Shown: in pieces, positions 34,301 through 49,300 of the stretch
How positions within the stretch are numbered: the first letter of the stretch is position 1
Layout of the letters: each line of letters begins with the position of its first letter
DNA from: Melitaea cinxia
Lineage: Eukaryota > Arthropoda > Insecta > Lepidoptera > Nymphalidae
Length of the DNA: 64,000 bases
Direction: 5' to 3'
Assembly (NCBI RefSeq): GCF_905220565.1
Contig: NC_059402.1
Span: forward strand, 10,603,501 to 10,667,500
The notes under the pieces: generated by a model
Database searches by the model: none
Told to the model about the DNA's origin: nothing
Seen by the model: only the letters and a program-made list of their open reading frames with translations
Translations under genes and position numbers: made by a program

Positions 34301-37300
34301 CCTTTTGTATCTTTGTATTTATTTCCTTATTTAACTCTATATATCTTTTTTCGTCCAACTATTTCATCACCCGTCGTTCCTCATATAAGTCTAGTAGTGT
34401 ATGAAATAAATAGTTTATTTAAATAATTAATTTTAAAAAAATTAACATGTTATGTAGTATTAAAAGCCTAAGTGGTTTTACTATCCTAATTTTAAGCAGA
34501 TATTTAATTTTTATTCTTAAAGAAACTTATAGTTCATTTATGTTATGAAAGGAGTGTTTTGTCACCTTAATAGCTTTTACGCGCGGCTTCCCTCGCATTT
34601 TTGTTTTTTTAATAAGAGTATCTTATGTTACTTCTAATACCTCCGAGAATATGTGTACAAAGTTTCTTGATGATCAGTTAAGTAGTTTTCGCGTGAACAT
34701 TTTTCACATTGCATAAAACACTAATGATTATTACATTATGCAATAATTAAATCAAAATAATACAATAAACATACTTGACTAGCCCGTTGGCGCAGTTTGT
34801 AGTGGCCCTACTTCCTGTTCCGCGGGTTGCGGGTTCGATTCCCGTCTGAGTCTGGGTTTGTCATATTTGTATTTATATTTTTATAAATGTATTATTTCTA
34901 TGTAAATTTATCAAAAAAATTGTTATAACAGTCGGCTGTTACCTATAACACAAGCATTAAGTTGCTTACCATAGGAACAGACGACTGTCTGTGTACGTTA
35001 TAAAATAAAATATTTGAGATGTATATTTAATATTCTTTTTAAAACATTATCAATATAAATAACTTTAATTTTGTACTCTTCCAGAATGCGAAAACATTAT
35101 TAAAGCAAGCTTGCCTCCACTAAATTTACATATAATAGGTGGTGAGAATGCATCAATTGGGGAGTTCCCACACATGGTAATATTTTTTTACGTATTATTT
35201 AAATACCTTAACCTTACATGTATAACCAGTACAATTATTAAGTGACCTAGAACTTAATTTTGACTTACTATAAAGTACTAATGACGTAAATATAAAAAAT
35301 CATGTATAAAACATTACACATAGTTAGTCTTTTTTTTTCAATTAAGCTTGTAGTTTATTATTGTATTTCTTAAAGAGTGAGGAAGTTAATGGTATTAAAC
35401 AAATTTCAATATTATTCATTATAATTTGTATGAATTTAGTTGCTTTAAGTTTTAAATGGCGTCAATATTATTTTGTTAATAATTTTTGTTTTGTCATAAT
35501 TTATATTATACAACATTGAAAAATGGCAACAGCGTTATATATATTTCTTAAGTTAAAATTAAGGGGCTACCCTACCTCAGCTCGAATTCAGATTTCACCC
35601 ATACTAAAAACACATGAGAATTGAGAGCGCTTGGTTGTTCATCGCGCGAATTACATGTATTTTCTCCCCACAAACATTATCAATAGTTATTTTTTAAAAA
35701 TCGCAACATATAAAATGTTTGTCATACTTATTTCAATTACCATGCTTAATCTCAAGTCCATAACTTCTATATTTACTGAGATATTAAGGTTTTAATACAA
35801 AAATAGAGGTAACTTTGCGATTTTTTTCTATCGAGAAAATTTTCTGGAATCGTGTTTTCGAAACATATGAAAGATAGTTTATGTCCTGAACTTTACCATA
35901 CATAAATTTCAAACTTAAATATTCAGTAGTTTGGAAGATATGGACATCCTGCCGAGTGGAAAATAAGCAATTTGAGGTAGCATACACTCTTAATGAGATA
36001 ATCAGTTTAAAAACGACGTGGGTTTTTCTGTATGCTGGTTTGTTCATTATGAAGAAGTTTTCCTGTTTTTAATAATAATTTATTTACCTCAATATGTCAA
36101 TACTAACGATTTTATCTTGCATACAAGAATAAATATAAATTATTGTTTCTATACATTATTTTATAGTGCTACAAATATAAAAAGTGATTTTTTTATATAT
36201 ACTTATTTATGCGTGTCGTTGACTTTAGGTCGGTAGGATAAGAATCTTGTGACAGGGGTAAGGAAACGCTCACAACACAACGGTCTAGCTAGAGTCTAGA
36301 CGCTAGATCAGGGATGAGCAACCATTTTAATCAATGGGCCAATTGAAATTTAATTTTTTTGGCGGGCCGCACATAGATTAACTAACTCTTATTAATAATT
36401 TACGTAACTTTGTTTATAATAAATATTAGAATAAAAAATATACAATTAAAAAAAAAGTAAAGATTTTATATACAAATTTTAATGCAACATAAAAACAAAC
36501 AAGAAAAGTAGAAAACAGTAAAACGAATTTACTTGAAATTTTTAATGAGAAATTTGGCAGTTTAAACATGTTTAACGGGCCGCGTGTTGCTCATACTTGC
36601 TCTAGACTATGACAAATATTTGTATTTTTTATACAAATATTTGCCAACTGCGGGTACCCATCACCAATCGCGCATCACGTGTTATTAAAAATGGCGTCCT
36701 TCAGGTTAAGAGCATATAATTACGAGTACATCTACATGTAGGCATACCATAGTCAAAACTATAAGTGAAAAAATGGAACCGTAGTAAGTTACGGCTCATT
36801 ACTAAGGAACTTTAAAATCGACACATTCGAAAAAAAATGTAAAGACATGAGCGATTTAATGTAATTTTAAACTTGAGGTAGGGCACAGTAGGAAATTCCC
36901 TATCAAAATATGGATCAGCCCGACTGGGGTAGTACCTCGACCTTACAGAAGAACACAGCTAAATAATACTGTTTTCAAGCAGTGTTGTGTCCCTGTTGGT
37001 GAGTAAGGTGACCAGAGCTCCTGGGGGGAATTGGAGATGGGGTCGGCAACGCGCTTGCGATGCTTCTGGTGTTGCAGGCGTCAGGTAATTGCTTACCATC
37101 AGGTGAACCGTAGGCTTGTTTACCGACCTAGTTACATTAACAGATATTTGGAGTGGGAGTGCACTGCACCCGCGCTCTTTAGGACGAGCCGCTTCTGCAG
37201 ATTAGTATAATAAGTCAAGCAGTATTTTGATACTAGTCGGTTTGTCTTTTTGACTGATTATTTTATTATAGCTTATAAATAGTAATATGCAGTTTAATTT

Positions 37301-40300
37301 AACGCCTCTCGCTTTGTAACCTTAGTCATTAATCTATAGTTCTATATATATATATTATTGTTATAAAAAGGAAAAATTTGCGAGTTTGTAGGGGTTCTCT
37401 GAATCTCTGAAACGTCTAAATCGATATTGATAATTCTTAATCCACCAATACAAAGCTGTAGCTTAGTAATGTATTACTTATTATTCCTGATTGTCATAGA
37501 CTATATCTGAATGTCGCAATAATATGTTTTATTCGGAAAAATATCATATTTGTAAAAACAGTCAGATGGAAAAAAGTACTGCGCCGCTTATTCCACTTAC
37601 GTTGACGTCATAGTCAATGATATCTTATTAACTGTAGTAATGTGAAATGTTGGTTTTAGTTTGGTCTTAAGTAGATCTAAAATGTATATTATTTTTAGAA
37701 AAATGTTTATTCATCTACAATTACACACAAGTTCAGACAAAAACAAGAATCATGAAAATCGTTACAACCATTAAAAAGTCACGAGTTATTATACAATGTA
37801 GACCGACGAAAAAATAGTCAAGTAAATACAATAAATTTAAGCACAACCCACGCACCACCTTTCTATTAAAAAAAAAAAAAACATCGAAATCGGTTCGCCT
37901 ACTTAAAAGTTCTGAGGTAGCGTACCTACATAAAAATGCAGTCGAATTGAGAACCTTCTTCTTTTTTGGAAGACGTTAAAAATAATCCAATTCAACGAAA
38001 CAACCTGTATAAGATTCTTATATTATTAAGTTATTATCCCAAAAGCTAACTGAAATATATATGGTTTGAACCATTAAAATTGTAAATAGGTTTCCTATTT
38101 ATTTATCCAATTTAATTTTTTTTTTTATTAAATTCAAACATTGCACAAACAGCGATTGAATTGAAGTAAAATATTTATAATTTTTTTATCAATCAATCTA
38201 CTATAATTGTCTTTAGCGTCACCCACAGTGACCTTTGAATGATTGCTTTCCGCGAATGTGAGGATAAGGAGAGATAAAGAAAACTACGTCTGTGTTTCTA
38301 TTAAAATAATAATATTACACAAATATTATTTAAAAAATGTGTATAATATTCATACTACGATCTTTTCTTTGTTTCATATGTTTACGTTGACAAGTTTAAA
38401 GCGGCTAAATATTCCTTGTGTTCAATCTATACATTTATACAAATAAATAAAATTGAAGTGCCTGTTTGTGAAGAAATATTAGAAATATTACTAAAATCTT
38501 ATGCTGTATTTATTGCAGGTGGCGCTTGGCTATGAACGTACAGATGGATACGATTTTCTGTGTGGAGGAACACTGATATCGCAGACTTACGTTATAACAG
38601 CTGCCCACTGCATCGACACATTAGACCAGTAATTTATTTTATTTTATTCTAAATTGATAGTAAAAAACTTTTTAAAAACTAACTTTTTTTACTTTAAAAC
38701 TTTTACTATCTACTTATAAAGTCATTACGTAATTTATATGATAAAAAAAAAATTGTCGCGAGAATTGAGTACTCGTATTTCCTTAGTTTGGAAAATTTTA
38801 TAAGTTAAAATCAATCACATCAAGTTATTTAATTTACTTGTTTATCTGGACACGTAAATCACGCCATCTCTACTGCTGCTGTCTGGTTACGGCAGTAAAG
38901 AATACAGCTAACCCCCTCTCTTCTCGTGGGTGTCATAAGAGTCGACTAAGGGATAACATAGTTCCACTACCACCTTGGAACTTAAAAAGCCGACCTCGTT
39001 TTTGTTCCTATTTGTCATATAAGTTGGCGGGTGAAGGAAGGCGAGAAGAAGGCAGTGAAACAAGGCTCCACGCTATCAACCCCTGGACTCTCACCGACTT
39101 GCCGCGCTGGAGATGGGATTGATCATCAGACCGGTCAATTCGCGTGGAGCATCTTTTTTTTAGGAGCAACTCACTATAGACGGCGCCACAATATAAAATC
39201 ATCATATCAAAAATTTCGATCTAGCGAGCACATAGTTCCATAGCTTAATTAGCTGGAGCACCGACACGGTCAGTCGGAGATGCAGGTTCGATCCCCGCTG
39301 GAACGGTCGATTTTTGATATGATATTAAAAAATGTTTAGAATTTCCTAATGTGTGGGTAATACAAAAATAAAATCGAACAAATCATTGTTTAAGTTAGAC
39401 TAACTTAATGTCTCCAACAGAGATGTGAGTCCACCGACCGGTTCTTATTCTAACATACGATACAATTTTTTTTTCTATTATATGTTATATTTATGCCTAT
39501 AACCAACTGCTTAAATTTTTTACATAAAACTATTATACAAAAGTGTTATTTTGCCATTCTTTTTGGTTTTGATAAACCACATCTGTGCTGTGTGGCTACG
39601 GCACTAAAGAATTTAGCCACCCCCTCTCTTCCCGTGGGTGTCGTAAGAGGCGACTAAGGGATAACAAGGTTCCACAACCATCTTGGAACTTAAGAAGCCG
39701 ACCGATGGCGGGATAACCATCCAACTGCTGGCTTTGAAATACACAGGCCGAAAAAGGGCAGCAGCGTCTTTGGTGCGACAAAGCCAGTACTGCGGTCACC
39801 AACCCGCCTGCCCAGCGTGGTGACTATGGGCAAAACACATGAGTTCACGTTATTTTTGACGTAAACTTGTGGAGGCCTATGTCCAGCAGTGGACTGTATA
39901 AGCTGTAATGATGAAACCACATCTACATATAAATAATTTACATATGTGTTGCAGAGTGAAGCCAAGTATCGCCCGTATGGGAACGATAGAGATTGGCGAC
40001 AGGCAGTGGAACAAAGATACGGATAAAAGGATAGTCGACATTCAAACACATCCAGACTACAAAAGGCGTACTAAGTACCACGACTTGGCACTTTTGAGGT
40101 AAAACTGTAAAAATATTTCATAATAACACTGACTTTACTGTACATTAACAAGTAATACAATTTAGGCAGTCGAAAAAATAATCTACTAAATACGCATTGT
40201 TATAAATAACTAAAAATTAGTCATCAGATCTCAATCAAATTTAAAAGGGACCATGTGACAAGCTAGCCAGCATTCGATTAAAAAAAGAATCCTTAAAATC

Positions 40301-43300
40301 AGTAAACTCAGTAAAAAGTAATGAGGTAACAAAAAAAAAAAAAAAGAAATACAGTTCAATTGAGAATCTCATAAACAGACATATTTTTCCAGGAATTTGT
40401 GTGATATTGAGAATTACGAAGGTCAAATAGTTAACTTGATGATATGGAAATTATGCGGTTCTGATAGCCAAATAATATTATTAATTATTATTATTGTTTC
40501 ATCCGCGTTGAAATTTATGGCTACTCAGTTTACTTGTGAGTAGGAATTAAGAGCCATTTCACAAAAATCGGTAACAATCCGCGAAATTGTAATATTTTGA
40601 CGTCGTTAATCTCAGTGTTGGATGCAATAATGTAATTTATATTCTTGGAATATAATCGAGCAACCTTTGTTGTAGTCGATAGTCAGATCAGAATTTTGAT
40701 TTATATTATGTGTATAAAATTATTAACCTTTTCATCAGCCTCCTCCCTGGCCGTCCTAAACGGTCGCAATGTATACTTTGAAGTCCTACTTTTCAATAAC
40801 CTCTACGTTGAAACCATTTTAAAAAAAACATCGTAATATGTGGAATATAATTTTGTTGAGGACTCTCACAGATTTTTATTTCATTTGTATCTCTATTAAA
40901 CGATAAAAAAAAATTTAAGTTACGAATATTTTCCAAATAAGTACAATTTTAAAAGCGATACTTTTCTTAGAAAACTAAGAAATTTTAACGAATTATCTTC
41001 ATCAAAGTAAACTTACATCATTAAGGAATACAAAAAAAAATTATTAAAAGATGTCATCATTTTTAATCCATTTTATATTAAATAATAAAAAGATAGGATA
41101 TATTACCACGCATCAAGCCCAGTAAATCAGTCGAGCGCTAGCGCTCTTAAAGGTAATGTCCACGCCAAATTCTGCGCAGCCGTCTCTTTCGCTCACAGGT
41201 GCCAAGCGCCTGTTGTTATAGCGGATAAACCGCATTTGATACTTTCATAATAAAATATAAATAAAATTATTACTAAAATGACTGTAAAATAATATAATGA
41301 TAATTTCTGTAAACAAATGTATAATTTAATTTTCTTTTCTCACATTATCAATACAAATAAGCATTTCAATCTGTTTGTCTTGTTATTTGTTAATTAATAT
41401 GTTTGTCGGTGTCGATGTCATAAAATGCTATTTTATTCATATCGTAAATATTAGATTCATTCGTAAACTGAAAAAACTAAATCAATTTAAAAAAAAATTG
41501 TTTCATAAAATTAATTTTTTATTTTTATTTTAAATTTATTGACTGTTGTTATATAACATACTTGAAATTTTTAACAAATTAATTGTGTAAAAAACATTTT
41601 ATACCATAGTTATTAATTTTTATCATACATTAGAAAATGATCAAGATGTTCTTTTGGTTGTCTCACTATACTTACTAGCACAAAGATCGCGGGGCTCGTA
41701 CGACTCGCGCGATGCGACCAAATTTACCTAAACTTGCAGAGCGTAAAATTGTGAAATGGCTCTTAAAGAATCTTATGAAGCTCCATAACGACAACTATCA
41801 GATATCTGAAATAAAAATTATAACCCAATTAGATAGATATAGATGTTTCGAATATGAGTTAAGAAGTTTTTTAATAGAATATGAAGAACTTATTTAAAAA
41901 ATACAATAAGTTCCTTTTTCTGTTTTCATTTAAAGTACGACTAGCTCGTTAGTGCAGTTAGTAGTGGCCCTGCTTTCTGAAGTTTGTGGGTTGCGGGCTT
42001 GATTCCCACCCGAGTCTTGGGTGTATATTTATATTTATACTAGCGGACCCGGCAGTTGTCCTGCCCGGAAAATAGCTACCAAATTTCATAGCTTATATAC
42101 CGATAGCAGCGCCACCTAACGGTCCATTTGAGATAAAAACTAACATATCTTTCAATTTAGGCAAAATTATAGATGCTCCCAAAATTTGATAAAAATGATT
42201 CAGTAGTTTCAGAGCTAAATACAGATAGCAGCGCCACCTACCGAGTCCAATTGAGATAAAACTACCATATCTTCCAAGTCTGACAAAATTACAGATGCTT
42301 ACAAAATTTGATAAAAATTGGTTCAGTAGTTTCGGAGTTACATACTGATAGCAGCGCCACCTACCAGGTCCGATTGAGATAAAAACTACCCTATCTCCCA
42401 AGTTGGACAAAATAATAGATGCGTACAAAATTTGATAAAAATTGGTTCAATAGTTTCGGAGTTACATACCAATAGCAGCGCCACCTATCGGGTCCAATTG
42501 AGATAAAAACTACCCTATCTCCCAAGTTGGACAAAATAATAGAGGCGTACAAAATTAGTTGGACCAAATTACAAATGCTTAAGTAATTTGATAAAAATTG
42601 TTTCAGTAGTTTCGGAGTTAAATACATTTAAAATTTTCATTGTTAAGAGCCATTTCACAATTTTACGCTCTGCAAGTTTAGGTAAATTTGGTCGCATCGC
42701 GCGAGTCGTACGAGCCGCGCGATCTTTGTGCTAGTACGTATAGTGTGACAACCAAAAGAACATCTTGATCATTTTCTAATGTATGATAAAAATTAATAAC
42801 TATGGTATAAAATGTTTTTTACACAATTAATTTGTTAAAAATTTCAAGTATGTTATATAACAACAGTCAATAAATTTAAAATAAAAATAAAAAATTAATT
42901 TTATGAAACAATTTTTTTTTAAATTGATTTAGTTTTTTCAGTTTACGAATGAATCTAATATTTACGATATGAATAAAATAGCATTTTATGACATCGACAC
43001 CGACAAACATATTAATTAACAAATAACAAGACAAACAGATTGAAATGCCTATTTGTACTGATAGTGTGAGAAAAGAAAATTAAATTATACATTTGTTTAC
43101 AGAAATTATAATATATATTTAATATATTATTTTACAGTCATTTTCGTAATATGTTTATTTTATTTATATTTTATTATGAAAGTATCAAATGCGTTTTATC
43201 CGCTATAACAACAGGCGCTTGGCGCGTGTGAGCGAAAGAGACGGCTGCGCAGAATTTGGCGTGGACCTTACCTCTAAGAGCGCTAGCGCTCGACTGATTT

Positions 43301-46300
43301 ACTGGGCTTGATGCGTGGTAATATATACTATCTTTTTATTATTTAATATAAAATGTATTAAAAATAATTACATCTTTTAATTTTTTTTTTTTTTGTATTC
43401 CTTAATGATGTAAGTTTACTTTGATGAAGATAGTTCGTTAAAATTTCTTAGTTTTCTAAGAGAAATATCGCTTTTAAAATTGTACTTATTTGGAAAATAT
43501 TCGTAAATTTAATTTTTTTTTATCGTTTAATAGAGATACAAATGGAATAAAAATCTATGATAGTGGACAACAAAATTATATTCCACATATTATGATATTT
43601 TTTTAAAATGGTTTCAACGTAGAGGTTATTGAAAAGTAGGACTTCAAAGTATACATTGCGACCGTTTACCCAGGGAGGAGGCTGATGAAAAGGTTAAAAA
43701 TTTTATACACATAATATAAATCAAAATTCTGATCTGACTATGGACTACAACAAAGGTTGCTCTATTATATTTCAAGAATATAAATTACATTATTGCATCC
43801 AACACTGAGAGTAACGACGTCAAAATATTACAATTTCGCGGATTGTTACCGATTTTTGTGAAATGGCTCTTAACGCCCACCCCCCGTAATCCTTATTGTG
43901 CATGAGTTATCCTAAAATCCGCTAATCGATAATTTCTACATCACATAGATACAGGAGATTCGTACCAAAGGAGTCGATAGTTTAAAAACGGGAATTTTCC
44001 ATTTTAAACACCCCCCCCCCCCCGCAACAATATATAATGTGAAATGTATATGTAATGTGAAATAACTAGTTAATACCATTTTTACTGTATGTAAATTAAA
44101 TTAAAATGCGAACTACGAATAAGATCAATTAAATCATTAGTAACTTATGTAAAATGTTCCCTAATATATTATTTAACACTAGCTACTGCCTGCGACATCG
44201 TCTGCGTGAACGATATACAGCACCAAAAATACCTAAGATTATACCTTTTAAAATAACATTCATTTACCCGTTTCTTCTTTATATTTCATATCTACAGAAA
44301 AATCTCATAGATGACGCTGCTTTAAAATTGTCTTGTCTACTTATATTCATTTAATTATGTTTATCGGCTTAGTTACTTATATTGCGTGATTTTTATAGTG
44401 TGAAGGTAGCTTATATAGCATGTTTATTAACATAATAACAACAACATTCAAATATGCTTCGTTAGATTACACGTTGTTACAGAATGCGTTGAAGAAATAA
44501 AGGTTCACTGCTCGTTCCCCGTAGGTGATAGCGTGATAATATGTAGCCTATATGTTGACCCGACTTCTTAATAATATTCGTGCCAAATTTGAAGTAAATT
44601 CAAAACGCTACTTTTTGAGTTTATCCCGGACATACATACATACAAACAGAAAAAAATTCTAAAAACTATATTTTTGGCTTCGGTATCGATTGTAGATCAC
44701 ACCCCAAGTATTCTTTTAAAAAAATATTCAATGTACATTTTTGACTTTCCTACCATTTTATTATATTAAAATAATATAAGCGTAGACAAACGTTTAAATT
44801 CTTTAGAAATCCTTAGCACAAACAATGTGATAATCAAAAGCAGCTTAGAATCGACGTAGACACCAAGATCCTTGACAATGCTAACTCTCGAAATGACCCC
44901 TCCCCCCACAATTCATACGCAAAATCAATAACTAATCTTTTCCTAGTAAACGTTATTACGTCACATTTTTTCAAATTTAGAAATAAGGAATTATTTAAAC
45001 AATAGGAGCTGAAAGAGTCAAGATCTTCCTGGAAACACAAGCAGTCCTCAGGGTTTTTGATTTTTTTCCTAATTTATTTCAATTTCATTGGGAATAGAAG
45101 CTTTTAGATAATTTCAAGAACGGGCAAGTAAATTATTGGACACGTAAAGTGCATTTATACTAATAATGCAGGCATACACATACAGCAGTACATAACTACA
45201 TAAAATTATATAAATTTAATTATAGATACCACGCTTATTGATTTGTCCAGCTTTTCTTGGCATGTGATACAAGTCGAGCCAACACTTATTAATATACAGC
45301 AACCAACTGACTGATACTTATGAGCTTATCAATTTTTTTAACCGACTTCCAAAAAAGGAGGAGGTTCTCAATTCGACTGTATTATTATTATTTTTTTTTA
45401 TGTATGTTACATCAGAACTTTTGACCGGGCAGACCGATTTCGACAAATTTTGTTTTATTCGAAAGGTGGTGTGTGCCAATTGGTCCCATTTAAATTTATT
45501 TGAGATCTAACAACAACTTTTCGAGTTATATCCAATAATGCGTTTTTACTTGACGCTTTTTTCGTCGACCTACGTTGTATTATACCGCATAACTTTCTAC
45601 TGGATCTTCCGATTTTGATAATTTGATAATAATAATAATGATAATTGATAATTTTTTTTTTTTGGAAAGGGGATATCTCTAGTTTGGTACCGTGATAAGG
45701 AAACCAAAATCTGATGATGGGATCCCAGAGAAATCGAGGGAAACTCTCGAAAATCCGCAATAACTTTTTACTGGGTTTACCGATTTTGATAATTTTTAAT
45801 TTAATCGAAAGCTGATGTTTATAATGTGGTCACATATAAATTTTATCGAGATCTGATTACTACTTTTTGAGTAATCTTTGATAACGCGTAGTTGCTTGAC
45901 TATTTTTTCGTCGATCTGCGTTGTGTTACTTGTCGATGTAATTGAAGTCGGTTTTTTTTTCGTTTGCGAGCAAACACAATTATTTTATATCTAAGTTGAG
46001 TATAGGCATACAATGAACAATTTTTAATTCATCTGTAAAATCGTACGTGTTGACTTTGGATGCACTATTTACTTTCATCAAACACACATCTCTTTTACAT
46101 ATTTCACAAATAAACTCATCTATCACTAATAAATTAATAATTTCACTAATAACAAGAACTCACAAACAAAAAATTAAAAGCGAATTGTCATTAATATTAC
46201 TCTGTGGAATTTTGCGATTATGCGACCGTGCCGTGTCAAAAATAATAATTATTGGTAAAAACGGTATCGAATTCAAGACAATTTGATTTGACAGGTTATT

Positions 46301-49300
46301 CTGAGGCTGTGCCTACTGTCATTGTTAAACCGACCAATTTTAAAAACACAATACTTTGTTGGTATTCCATATAGGTATGACGCGCGACATTATAAAATTG
46401 TAGGATTATATTTACGTCCCACTGTCATTGCTAATATTTGTTAGCGATTGTAGGCAGAAGTTTCATAAAAGACCCGTCGTCGATTGCGCGAAGCGCTGAT
46501 ATCGCGCATATATGACGGCGCGTTTTTCAAATTGAAGCGGATTTAAATTGAATTATTGTTTATGTCTTTTATAAAAATATATAATAATCATGTTTTATAT
46601 ATCATTATTAGTAACATGCCAAGGTAGGCAGTGCCTTTCTGCCTATATGAAATGCACGCTACGGGTTATATCAGCCGGCTGTTACCTATAACATAAGCAT
46701 TAAGTTGCTTATCATAGGAATAGACGATTGTGTGTATGTTATAGAGTTATATATTTATACTAGCTGACCCAGGAAACGTTGTTTTGCCACATATATTATG
46801 AAAATTTAGGGTTGTATGTATTTTTTTAAGGCTAAATCATAATAAAATAAAAATAAAATAAATTATCAAAATTAAAAAAAAAAATTGGGGGTGGAACTAC
46901 CCTTAACGTTTAGGGGGATGAAAAATAGATTTTGTTCGATTCTCAGACCTACCCAATATGCACACAAGATTTCATGAGAATCGGTCAAGCCGTTTGGGAG
47001 GAGTTTATAAACACTGCCACACGAGAATTTTATATATTAGATTTATAAAATTATTTTTTATGCATACTTAAGGGTTTTTATTATTAAAATTTATGAATTA
47101 CTTGTTTTAAACTGTTTCTTTGATCTATTTTCAAAAATAAAATCTAATAAATAAACATTTTTTTGTACTTTTATCCAAACCTGTAATAGTTATTATTTTT
47201 TTTTTTTTATTGTTTTAGATTAGAGAGCCCTATTGAGCTGTCAATGGCATTAGGCCCCTTGTGCCTTTATACCAAAACTGATGATCCTAAAATACCACTT
47301 ACTGTAACTGGTTGGGGTAAAACGAGTACAACAAGTAAGTTATTTGTTTCTGACTCCATTCATTGTGTTGCTTTTACTTATGCATTATTATATTTTATTT
47401 ATAAATACTATAATTCTTCGCAATTTCTGTAATTGAACGCACTAATCACAAAAACTTCTGGTCTCAATAGAAAAATCATATTATAAATTTCGAACATGAC
47501 AGATTTTAATTAAATGTTTAATTAAAACCTGTCATGTGTGTCATAGGCAAATGTTTTTTGAATACAGGAAATGGCTTTTATATAGTGTTTTATGTGTCAG
47601 TGATATAATACGACCATTAGCGATCGCGGGCTACCGCGATACAAATTTTGTATAAGCCATACAGATGTTTGTTGTTGTCCGGGCGTTTGTAGTTTTATTA
47701 TTGTGTTTGTAGTTTTCGGTACCTGTCGACACAGGACTCCATTATACTGGGGACAGTTGAGTGTGTGATCATAAAAAAGGAAAAAAAATGATTAGTTGAT
47801 TACATGTAACGTGTATAAGCGTACCCACAGTGGGGCAAATGCCTCATTTTCATCTTGAATCGAATCGAATAAATATTTTAGATTTAAATACTGAAATTTT
47901 AGGAAGATTTAGCCAAAACCTCCACACGCTAATATTTAAGTAGTGTAGATACTAGATAGTGAAGGTAAATGAAAAGTTGCAGTAAAAAAAGCATTTTTAA
48001 TTTCTACTACTTGTTGAGTTTTAATATTGTTTTTGCTCCACCCTTAAAATATTCTGGGTATGTCCATGGTAACATGCGTAGATAAAAAAGTAGTTAAGTG
48101 AAAACTAATTGTTACTACACCAAACCACCAAATGTCGTTTATTTTATTTACATTTTATATAGCTTTCACTTTATATATAAATAAGTAAATAAAATATGTC
48201 TAACATACACACGTGTCTGTTCCTAAGGTAAACTGAATGCTTGTGTTATAGTTAACAGCCGTCTGTTATAACTGCATTTTTTTTTTGATAAATACGTGCA
48301 AATAATTACGTATGTTACGACCAGACTTGGGGCGGGAATCGAACTCACAATCCCCAGAAAAAAAGAGGATCACTACACTACACGAACAGGGTAGTCATAG
48401 CCACTTTAAAGTACTTATTTTCGTTGCAGGGGATATAAAGAGCTCGGTTCTACTAAAGGCGAACGTGACTGTAGTGACGCGGGATAAGTGTGACGAATCG
48501 TATACAAACTGGCGCAAGTTGCCGGAGGGTATATCAGAGAGACAAATTTGTGCCGGAGATCCTGAGGGTCTGCGAGACACTTGCCAGGTTACCCTTTTTT
48601 TATTAGTCCACAAAACTGACCACAATCGCGTAATGTAGACATATAAAGTATAAAATGTAAAAAGTATGTATGCAATTGAATGTTAAACCTACTTGATGTG
48701 AAACGGGTAACTTAACTATAGTGCCAAGTAAAGAATATAAAAATACTAAAACACATTTAACTATTGCTTTGATTGATTCAGCCAGTAACATCCCACTGCT
48801 GGGTACAGGAATATTTCTATATGTAGGAAGGAGAAGGTTTGCGGCTTAATTCATTATGCTGCTCCACTACGGGTTGGCGGATATATTCTCTACTATTGAT
48901 AATAACGAGGAGTAGCGATGGCAATAAGTTATCTATGATAACAACCGGGAGCTGACAGCTTATCGTGCTATTCGAGGAATGATGATGAGATCACAAGGAC
49001 GGACACCCAGACCGGAAACAAATATTTGTAGAAAGGAAGAACTTAGCTAAATCCTTAATTTTATCATTTTTGGAATTGAAAATAATTGTGTTAGCTCACA
49101 AACAAAAAACGTATCAAAATCAAAAAACTTATTCCAAAAGAATTTATTCCAAAGACCCCAAAAGCACTTTCGAATCGTCATTTTACAAATTAAAATTTTA
49201 AGGTATTTATTATTTTTGTAAAAGTAAAGCTACCACCGATTCCGAATGTAGATTCTGCAGAGAAGAATCGGCAAGAAACTCCGCAGTTGTAGGATATTAG

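Noticed and set aside
34775..34860. Possible functional tRNA genes (also at 26752, 39241 and 41938)
   Set aside because: Box A and box B are present but acceptor stems do not pair and SINE bodies follow, so these are SINE heads.
41712..41897. 61-codon frame running out of the TTAA element into flanking DNA
   Set aside because: It crosses a transposon boundary and is low-complexity; no related protein is recognised.
42093..42627. Minus-strand frames over the 123-bp tandem units
   Set aside because: The repeated peptide simply follows the DNA repeat in a non-coding Helitron.
47335..47432. Extension of protease exon 8 to the stop at 47432
   Set aside because: A GTAAGT donor at 47335 and correct phase into exon 9 show this is intron.
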